This document shows, one piece after another, positions 59,205-64,000 of a stretch of 64,000 nt of DNA. Source of the DNA: CAVVNP01 sp963800235 (GTDB lineage: Bacteria > Actinomycetota > Acidimicrobiia > Acidimicrobiales > Iamiaceae); NCBI GenBank assembly GCA_963800235.1, contig CAWDAD010000004.1:124001-188000 (forward strand). Reading direction: 5' to 3'. Position numbers and translations under genes: made by a program. Every line of letters starts with the position of its first letter. The stretch's first letter is position 1. The notes under the pieces were generated by a model. That model had not been told where the DNA came from, searched no databases, and worked only from the letters and a program-made list of their open reading frames with translations.

Positions 59205-59594
59205 TTGCTCGCCCCGCCACTGGTCGCCTCGCTGCTCTACCAGGCCCACCAGGACTGGGCCTGGGTGGTCATCGTCGGCAACGGGCTCGCCGGGGCGTGG
59301 GCCCTGGCCGCCCACCGGTGGGAGCGGTTCCGGCTCCGATGGCTGTGGTGGTTGACCGCGGTGGTCGAGGTGGCGGTCCTGGTGCAGGTCGTGCTCGGCG
59401 TCGTGCTGCTCAACGTCGAGCACCGCAAGCAGGACCAGTTCCACATGTTCTACGGGTTCGTCGCCTTCGCCAGCGTGGGGATCATCTACGCCTACCGGCA
59501 CCAGCTGCGGGACCGGTTGTACCTGCTGTACGGGGGCGGCGGCCTCTTCCTGATGGGGCTGGGGATCCGGGCCATCCAGGTGTCCGGGCGCTGA
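59205..59594 (+). CDS. Small membrane protein (4 helices)
   Basis: The protein has four hydrophobic segments (PPLVASLLYQ, WVVIVGNGLAGAWALAAH, VEVAVLVQVVLGVVLL, FVAFASVGIIYAYRH) separated by charged loops. I recall similar uncharacterised actinobacterial proteins but no function. TAGCGT (59192-59197) precedes the TTG at 59205 by 7 nt, the leaderless pattern; a GTG at 59196 overlaps the -10 box and is less likely. Confidence 0.65.
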   Translation: MLAPPLVASLLYQAHQDWAWVVIVGNGLAGAWALAAHRWERFRLRWLWWLTAVVEVAVLVQVVLGVVLLNVEHRKQDQFHMFYGFVAFASVGIIYAYRHQLRDRLYLLYGGGGLFLMGLGIRAIQVSGR

Positions 59595-59624
59595 CCGGCC
59601 GGACCGGGGCCTACTGTCCGGGCC

Positions 59625-60941
59625 ATGTCGACCAAGGTCTCAGCCGCCGACGCGGCGGCACTCCTCCACCCGACCGACTCGCTCGGCCTGCCACTCGGGC
59701 CGACCCAGCCGGGGGCGGTGCTCCAGGCCCTGAGCGGGCGCGACGACTGGGAGGAGCTGCGGATCTACGGCGGGCTGGTCACGGTGCTGGCCGACGTGTT
59801 CATGCACCCGAAGGTGCACTACCTGAGCGGCTTCTTCGGACCGGTGGAGCGGATGCTCCGGGACGCCGGCGCCAACATCGGCTTCGCCCCGGCCGACTTC
59901 CGGCGGTTCACCCCGCTGCTCGCCACCCAGTGCCCCCGGGTGATGGCCACCGCCGCGGCGCCACCGGACGACGAGGGCTGGTGCAGCCTGTCGTTGCACG
60001 CGGGCGCCACCTCCGGCGAGATGAAGCGGGCCGCCGCCGACCCGGACCGGCTGCTCATCGTCGAGGTCACCCCCCGCCTGCCCCGGACCCGCGGCTTCGA
60101 GCCCGTGTACCGCCACGCCGTGCACGTCGACGACATCGACGTGCTGGTCGAGAGCGACGAGTCGCCGGTGACCATCGACGACGCCCCCCCGGGCGACGTC
60201 GATCGGGCCATCGCCGACCACATGTCGGCGCTGATCCCCGACGGCGCCACCCTCCAGACGGGCATCGGCGCGGTGCCCTCGCTGGTGGCCGCCCTGCTCG
60301 CCGAGGGCGACGGCGGTGACTACGGCCTGCACTCGGAGATGTTCACGACGGGCTGCATGCGCCTGCACCAGGCCGGCAAGATCACCAACCGCAAGGGGTT
60401 CTACGACGGGGTGTCGGTCGCGACCTTCGCCGCCGGCACCCGTGAGCTCTACGACTGGCTGGACGGCAACGAGGACGTCGCCTTCCTGCCGGTGGAGCTG
60501 GTCAACTCACCCGAGGCCATCGCCCGCAACCGCCACATGGTCACCATCAACGGCGCCATGAGCATCGACATCCAGGGTCAGGTCGTCGCCGACACCATCT
60601 CGGCCAACCAGTACTCGGGCATCGGCGGGCACGAGGACTTCGTGGCCGGTCCGGCCCTCGCCATCGAGTCCCGCGCCATGCTGTGCCTGCCGGCGACCTA
60701 CACCAGCAAGGACGGCGAGCTGCGGTCGCGGATCGTGCCCTGGTTCGACGCGGGCACGGTGATCACCACGCCCCGCCACCAGGTCGACACCATCGTGACC
60801 GAGTTCGGCGTGGCCGAGCTGCTCGGCAAGACCGTCCACCAACGGGGCCAAGCCCTCGCCGCCGTCGCCCACCCCGACTTCCGCGACGAGCTGCTCGCCG
60901 CCGCTGAGCGAGCGTCGAAGGGCAACAGCCCGGTCATCTAG
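59625..60941 (+). CDS. Acetyl-CoA hydrolase/transferase family (4-hydroxybutyrate-type CoA-transferase)
   Basis: The 438-residue protein follows the class I CoA-transferase fold: ATLQTGIGAVPSLVAALL, YGLHSEMFTTGCMRLHQAGK with the catalytic Glu (GLHSEM), and SANQYSGIGGHEDFVAGP, EFGVAELLGKTVHQRGQALA near the end. It moves CoA between acetate and another acid such as butyrate, 4-hydroxybutyrate or succinate. TACTGT (59612-59617) lies 7 nt before the ATG, a leaderless start. It is followed by REP-like repeats and an IS element. Confidence 0.88.
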   Translation: MSTKVSAADAAALLHPTDSLGLPLGPTQPGAVLQALSGRDDWEELRIYGGLVTVLADVFMHPKVHYLSGFFGPVERMLRDAGANIGFAPADFRRFTPLLATQCPRVMATAAAPPDDEGWCSLSLHAGATSGEMKRAAADPDRLLIVEVTPRLPRTRGFEPVYRHAVHVDDIDVLVESDESPVTIDDAPPGDVDRAIADHMSALIPDGATLQTGIGAVPSLVAALLAEGDGGDYGLHSEMFTTGCMRLHQAGKITNRKGFYDGVSVATFAAGTRELYDWLDGNEDVAFLPVELVNSPEAIARNRHMVTINGAMSIDIQGQVVADTISANQYSGIGGHEDFVAGPALAIESRAMLCLPATYTSKDGELRSRIVPWFDAGTVITTPRHQVDTIVTEFGVAELLGKTVHQRGQALAAVAHPDFRDELLAAAERASKGNSPVI

Positions 60942-61021
60942 GTCCCACTCGGGCTTCGCCCTCGCCGGGACCGTGCTTCGCACATGAAGCCCACGCGCTC
61001 GTGCTGCTCAGGGGCACACTT

Positions 61022-61222
61022 ATGCCGGGCGCCGCCCCTGGGGCGGCGCTGGCTTCGCCATGATGGGTGTCATCGGTGTGCTGCTCCGCCTGGCGGTGTT
61101 TCTGGGCGCCGCCCCTGGGGCGGCGCTGGCTTCGCCATGATGGGTGTCATCGGCGGTGCTGCTCCGCCTGGCGGTGTTTCTGGGCGCCGCCCCTGGGGCG
61201 GCGCTGGCTTCGCCATGATGGG
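61022..61222. repeat. REP-like hairpin repeat, locus 3 (three units, last cut by an IS)
   Basis: Three units with a 77-78 bp period start GGGCGCCGCCCC at 61027, 61104 and 61182. The hairpin here is 10 bp with a 1-nt centre (GCGCCGCCCC/GGGGCGGCGC), followed by TGGCTTCGCCATGATGGG and a TGTCATCGG run. The third unit is broken after CCATGATGGG by the IS256 element and continues at 62634. Confidence 0.85.
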
Positions 61223-62633
61223 CTTGAGTCCCGCGAGGTGGTGTAGGTCGGCGTCGGTGGTTTCCTCGACGCTGTTGGTCAGTTTGGCTCAGGCGGTGAT
61301 GGCGAGGGGCGGTTCCTTGGTGGTGTCGGCTTGGTCGGTGTCGGTGGCGTAGAGCTTGGCCATCGAGCCTTCGGAGAGGTAGCGGCGTTCGGCGACGGCC
61401 CATTCGTCGTGGGTTTCGACGATGACGGCGGTGACGAGGCGGGCGACGGCGGCGTCGTTGGGGAAGATGCCCACGACGTTCGTGCGGCGCTTGATCTCGC
61501 CGTTGAGCCGCTCGAGCGGGTTCGTCGACCAGATCTTGCGCCAGTGGGCTTGAGGGAACGTCGAGAACGCCAGGAGGTCCTCGGTGGCGTCGGTGAGCAT
61601 GGCGGCGACGTCACCGAACTTCGGGGCGAGCATCGCGGTGACCTCGGTGAGCTGGGAACGGACGTGGTCGGCGTTGGGTTGGGCGAAGATCGTGCGGATC
61701 GCGGCGGCGACCATCTCGACTGATGCCTTGGGGACCCGGGCCAGCACGTTGCGCATGAAGTGGACCCGGCAGCGCTGCCACGCAGCGCCGACGAACACCG
61801 ACTCGATCGCGGTCTTGAGGCCGAGATGGTGGTCAGAGATCACGAGCTTGACCCCGTCGAGACCCCGGGCCCGCAGGCCTTGGAAGAACGAGGTCCAAAA
61901 CGCCCCGGACTCGCTGTCACCGACGTCCACCCCCAGGACCTCACGGTCACCAGTAGCGGTCACGCCGGTGGCGACCACGACCGCCCGCGACACCACCCGG
62001 CCATTGACCCGGCCCTTCACGTAGGTGGCGTCGGCGAACACGTAGGGGAAGGCGAGGTGATCGAGGGGCCGGTTGCGGAACTTGTCGAGTTCGGTGTCGA
62101 GCTCGGCGCAGATGCGCGACACCTCCGACTTCGAGATGCCCGAGCTGACCCCGAGCGCAGCGACCAGGTCGTCGACCTTGCGGGTCGACACCCCATGCAC
62201 CCACGCCTCCATCACCACCGCGTACAGGGCCCGGTCGATGCGCCGGCGCCGCTCCAACAGCGACGGGAAGAAGCTCCCATGACGCAACTTGGGGATCTTC
62301 AGCTCGACATCGCCAGCCGCGGTCGACAGCAACCGGGGCCGGTGGCCGTTGCGCTGGTTCGAACGCGACGCGGTGCGTTCATGGGGCGCGGCGCCAATGA
62401 ACGCCGAGGCTTCGGCCTCGATCAACTGCTGGAGGATCCACTCCAAGCTCGTGCGGATGCTGTCGGTCACCTCCCCAGCGCGCAGCGCTTCGAGAAGCTC
62501 GGACAGGTCAGAATCAGTGAGGGCCACCGGTGGGGTCTCCTTGTGCGTATCCCGGCTAGGACACGTCGAGGATCTCGCCGGTGGCCCACCTCATGGTGGA
62601 CCCACCGACCTACACCACCCCACGGGACTCGAT
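61223..62633. mobile_element. IS256-family insertion sequence (complete)
   Basis: A 1.4-kb element with one transposase gene. Imperfect terminal inverted repeats of 26 bp (61226-61251 and 62605-62630, two mismatches) flank it, and CCATGATGGG (61213-61222 and 62634-62643) borders both ends as a direct repeat, compatible with the 8-9 bp target duplication of this family (exact ends uncertain by 1-2 bases). Joining the flanks at the repeat restores an intact REP-like unit, so the insertion is recent. Confidence 0.9.
61289..62527 (-). CDS. IS256-family (Mutator-type) transposase
   Basis: The 412-residue protein is full length. The DDE catalytic set is visible: Asp166 in PYVFADATYVKG, Asp232 in KLVISDHHLGLKTAI and Glu344 in ERLNGEIKRRTNVVGIFP. 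RCRVHFMRN and WRKIWSTNPLERLN are typical Mutator-family segments. It catalyses copy-out/paste-in transposition of the element. No frameshift or premature stop is seen, so it should be active. Base composition is close to the neighbours, suggesting long residence of the family in GC-rich hosts. Confidence 0.94.
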   Translation of the reverse strand: MALTDSDLSELLEALRAGEVTDSIRTSLEWILQQLIEAEASAFIGAAPHERTASRSNQRNGHRPRLLSTAAGDVELKIPKLRHGSFFPSLLERRRRIDRALYAVVMEAWVHGVSTRKVDDLVAALGVSSGISKSEVSRICAELDTELDKFRNRPLDHLAFPYVFADATYVKGRVNGRVVSRAVVVATGVTATGDREVLGVDVGDSESGAFWTSFFQGLRARGLDGVKLVISDHHLGLKTAIESVFVGAAWQRCRVHFMRNVLARVPKASVEMVAAAIRTIFAQPNADHVRSQLTEVTAMLAPKFGDVAAMLTDATEDLLAFSTFPQAHWRKIWSTNPLERLNGEIKRRTNVVGIFPNDAAVARLVTAVIVETHDEWAVAERRYLSEGSMAKLYATDTDQADTTKEPPLAITA

Positions 62634-62697
62634 CCATGATGGGTGTCATCGGCGGTGCTGCTCCGCCTGGCGGCTGCGCAGCGTTGCTGGGGGCTGG
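62634..62697. repeat. REP-like repeat fragment right of the IS
   Basis: This is the right part of the third unit of locus 3 (from CCATGATGGG), continuing TGTCATCGGCGGTGCTGCTC and CGCCTGGCGGCTGCGCAGCG. It runs directly into the family B tandem array with only a few bases between. Confidence 0.8.
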
Positions 62698-62700
62698 GGC

Positions 62701-63000
62701 GCGCCGGCGAGGGAAGCGCTAGCGACGAGCCGGGAGCGAGCGCCGCAGGTGCTCGCCATGGGCGCGGCGAGGGAAGCGCTAGCGACGAGCCGGGAGCGAG
62801 CGCCGCAGGTGCTCGCCATGGGCGCGGTGAGGGAAGCGCGAGCGACGAGCCGGGAGCGAGCGCCGCAGGTGCTCGCCATGGGCGCGGTGAGGGAAGCGCG
62901 AGCGACGAGCCGGGAGCGAGCGCCGCAGGTGCTCGCCATGGGCGCGGTGAGGGAAGCGCGAGCGACGAGCCGGGAGCGAGCGCCGCAGGTGTTCGCCGTG
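62701..63000. repeat. Tandem 60-bp repeat (family B), five units
   Basis: Five head-to-tail units with an exact 60-base period share GAGGGAAGCGC and GCGCCGCAGGTGCTCGCC. Units 1-2 carry the CTAGCG variant, units 3-5 CGAGCG, and unit 5 ends GTTCGCCGTG. Each unit has 6-base complementary ends GGCGAG/CTCGCC (GGTGAG in later units). The core matches the 64-bp pair at 52457. No spacers of unique sequence, so not a CRISPR. No gene is supported between 62634 and 63012. Confidence 0.9.
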
Positions 63001-63012
63001 AACACGGCTCCG

Positions 63013-63390
63013 TCAGTGCGGTTTGAGGGTGCGGCGGACGCCGGGGATGCTGCCGATCACGCCGAGGACGCCGTCGCCGAGGTCGCCGACCATGGTCTCC
63101 ACGTTCCGGAAGCGCTCGTCCATGGCCGCCACCAGGGTGGACAGCTCCGGCAGCAGCTCGTCGAGGCCGGACCGGAAGCCGGTGAGGTCGGCGGCCAGGC
63201 TGGTGACCGCGGTGTCGAGGCGCGTGACGTCGTCGGCCAGGGCGTCGATGCGCTCGGGCAGCTCGGTGAGCGACCGCCGCACCTTGGCGACGGTCCACGG
63301 TGCCAGCAGCACCTCCTCGAGCACCTTGGCCGGCCAGCGGACGGCCAAGTCGATCGGCGTGGGCGGCCCGTCGTGCGCCTCGTCGGTCAT
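63013..63390 (-). CDS. Hypothetical helical protein (125 aa)
   Basis: The protein starts MTDEAHDGPPTPIDLAVRWP and continues with long heptad-like helices (VRRSLTELPERIDALADDVT, SGLDELLPELSTLVAAMDER), ending in a hydrophobic GDGVLGVIGSIPGV and basic tail. It is probably a coiled-coil protein that may touch the membrane through its last segment. I do not recognise a family. It precedes the tandem repeat array and follows the Lrp-domain gene on the same strand, 13 bases apart. Confidence 0.62.
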   Translation of the reverse strand: MTDEAHDGPPTPIDLAVRWPAKVLEEVLLAPWTVAKVRRSLTELPERIDALADDVTRLDTAVTSLAADLTGFRSGLDELLPELSTLVAAMDERFRNVETMVGDLGDGVLGVIGSIPGVRRTLKPH

Positions 63391-63403
63391 GGGCCGGTCC
63401 GCC

Positions 63404-63640
63404 TCAGAGGTTCACCACCGGGCAGGTGAGGGTGCGGGTGATGCCCTCGATCATCTGGACCCGCCCGACCACCATCTTCCCGAGCTCGTCGACCGTGCTC
63501 GCCTCGGCGCGGGCGACCACGTCGTAGGGGCCGGTGACGTCGTCGGCGGAGATCACCCCGGCGATGTCCCCGACCTCGGCCGCCACCTGCGCCGCCCGCC
63601 CCACCTCGGTCTGGATCAGGATGTAGGCGGTGACGGCCAT
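63404..63640 (-). CDS. Stand-alone Lrp/AsnC ligand-binding (RAM/SIAD-type) domain protein
   Basis: The 78-residue protein is only the effector-binding domain of the Lrp/AsnC family: AYILIQTEVGRAAQVAAEVG, the ISADDVTGPYDVVARAEAST strand pair with the conserved G-x-YD-V pattern, and a C-terminal IEGITRTLTCPVV. It lacks a DNA-binding helix-turn-helix. Such proteins form rings that bind amino acids and may partner with full Lrp regulators. GAGGAGG about 7 nt upstream fixes the ATG at 63640. Confidence 0.85.
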   Translation of the reverse strand: MAVTAYILIQTEVGRAAQVAAEVGDIAGVISADDVTGPYDVVARAEASTVDELGKMVVGRVQMIEGITRTLTCPVVNL

Positions 63641-63789
63641 GACAGCCTCCTCGGGAGCGCCCGACGGACGGTGAGGTGATGGTAGCCAGCGGCCGGTGGC
63701 CGGGCCCGCCTTGACAGCCGGTGACGACACGGTGAACATCGGCGCCCGCCGCGCCACCTGGCCGGCCGAGCAGCGATCGGGGGACGCAG

Positions 63790-64000
63790 GTGCAGGCACG
63801 ACGGTCGACGAGGTTCGTGGTGGCGGTGGCGGTCACCGTGGTGCTCGGGGTCACCGGCCTGGCCGGGGCCGCGGTCGCGGTCGACCCGCCCCCACCGCCG
63901 ACGCCGAACGAGCACTACGCCATCCAGCTCTACGGGGACTTCCTCGGGCGACCCCCCACCACCGACGAGGAGCAGGGTCTGGCCAACGCCCTCGACGCCG
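63790..64000 (+). CDS. Secreted DUF4214-like protein, 3' end outside the window
   Basis: A GTG preceded by GGGGGAC opens a frame that stays open to the window edge (70 codons). It encodes a signal peptide (RRSTRFVVAVAVTVVLGVTG, then LAGAAVAVD), a short Pro run, and then HYAIQLYGDFLGRPPTTDEE followed by QGLANALDA, the start of a DUF4214-type repeat found in exported actinobacterial proteins. It resembles the C-terminal part of the secreted protein near 23.5 kb. Function unknown. Confidence 0.7.
   Translation, partial: MQARRSTRFVVAVAVTVVLGVTGLAGAAVAVDPPPPPTPNEHYAIQLYGDFLGRPPTTDEEQGLANALDA

Noticed and set aside
61289..62527. IS256 element as a remnant
   Set aside because: The transposase is full length with D166, D232 and E344, and both terminal repeats and flanking direct repeats are present, so it is intact.
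62701..63000. Regular 60-bp repeats considered as a CRISPR array
   Set aside because: Units are contiguous and nearly identical over the whole period; there are no unique spacers, and no cas genes are in the window.
62643..63026. Open frames through the family B repeats as a repeat protein
   Set aside because: Frames are open on both strands only because of the repeat composition; no ribosome site, no signal peptide, and the 64-bp version elsewhere breaks the frame.
1..64000. tRNA, rRNA, prophage or plasmid functions
   Set aside because: I saw no tRNA- or rRNA-like sequence, integrase, phage structural gene or replication origin; the only mobile element supported is the IS256 copy.

Overview
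The window is very GC-rich, densely packed, and reads as a chromosomal segment of an actinobacterium. Supporting evidence: a mycothiol-conjugate amidase (mca, cut by the left edge) plus a second PIG-L deacetylase, several luciferase-like (F420-type) oxidoreductases, two wax ester synthase/diacylglycerol acyltransferases, a DUF222/13E12-HNH protein behind a textbook CGAAC-N4-GTTCG SOS box, a DUF3039 zinc-ribbon protein and a PASTA-less Ser/Thr kinase. Many genes lack a Shine-Dalgarno sequence and instead carry a TANNNT box 6-8 nt before the start codon, i.e. apparently leaderless transcripts. An Acidimicrobiia-like (Iamia/Ilumatobacter-type) source is my best guess, but that is inference.

Layout. 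0-9.3 kb: mca, an SCP2 protein, a ChbG-like deacetylase with a nuclease lipoprotein, a thiolase preceded by a 55-codon gene, an amidase, and a thioesterase/LLM oxidoreductase/HAD phosphatase run. 9.3-15.7 kb: SOS-controlled DUF222-HNH gene, pyruvate kinase of the K+-independent type, a methyltransferase-DNA glycosylase fusion, an SDR and another LLM oxidoreductase. 16-22.6 kb: a signalling block in which a hybrid kinase plus stand-alone receiver converge on a translationally coupled three-gene operon (OmpR-type regulator, a PAS-GGDEF-EAL-histidine kinase fusion, a degenerate OmpR-type regulator). 22.8-38 kb: secreted and membrane proteins, a Ser/Thr kinase, WS/DGAT, PAP2, a RecB-type nuclease, TetR, GDSL lipase, Bax-inhibitor-like protein, and a coupled FadD-TylF-deacetylase-FemAB group. 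38-50 kb: acyl-CoA dehydrogenase, MarR/MFS pair, ClC channel, methyltransferases, then three neighbouring genes (LLM oxidoreductase, nitronate monooxygenase-like, geranylgeranyl-reductase-like) interrupted by five single-base frameshifts. 50-61 kb: galK-galT, an alpha/beta hydrolase with a CoA racemase, GH36 alpha-galactosidase, PIG-L, PI-PLC-like secreted protein and a CoA-transferase. 61-64 kb: an intact IS256-family element, tandem repeats, two small genes, and the start of a secreted protein cut by the right edge.

Two interspersed repeat families are the main non-coding structure: a 77-88 bp REP-like hairpin unit (near 4.3, 27.8, 61.0 and 62.6 kb) and a 60/64 bp unit arranged in tandem (52.46 and 62.70 kb). 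The IS256 copy sits inside a REP-like unit, and joining its flanks restores an intact unit.

Functionally the gene set suggests an aerobic heterotroph with strong fatty-acid and acyl-CoA metabolism (thiolase, ACAD, FadD, racemase, CoA-transferase, WS/DGAT), galactose use (alpha-galactosidase, GalT, GalK; no galE or galM here) and c-di-GMP/phosphorelay signalling. The strongest candidate for something undescribed is the EAL-histidine kinase fusion flanked by one canonical and one non-phosphorylatable regulator; next are the methyltransferase-glycosylase fusion and the REP-like repeats. Several apparent frameshifts may be sequence errors, so gene integrity there must be read with care.
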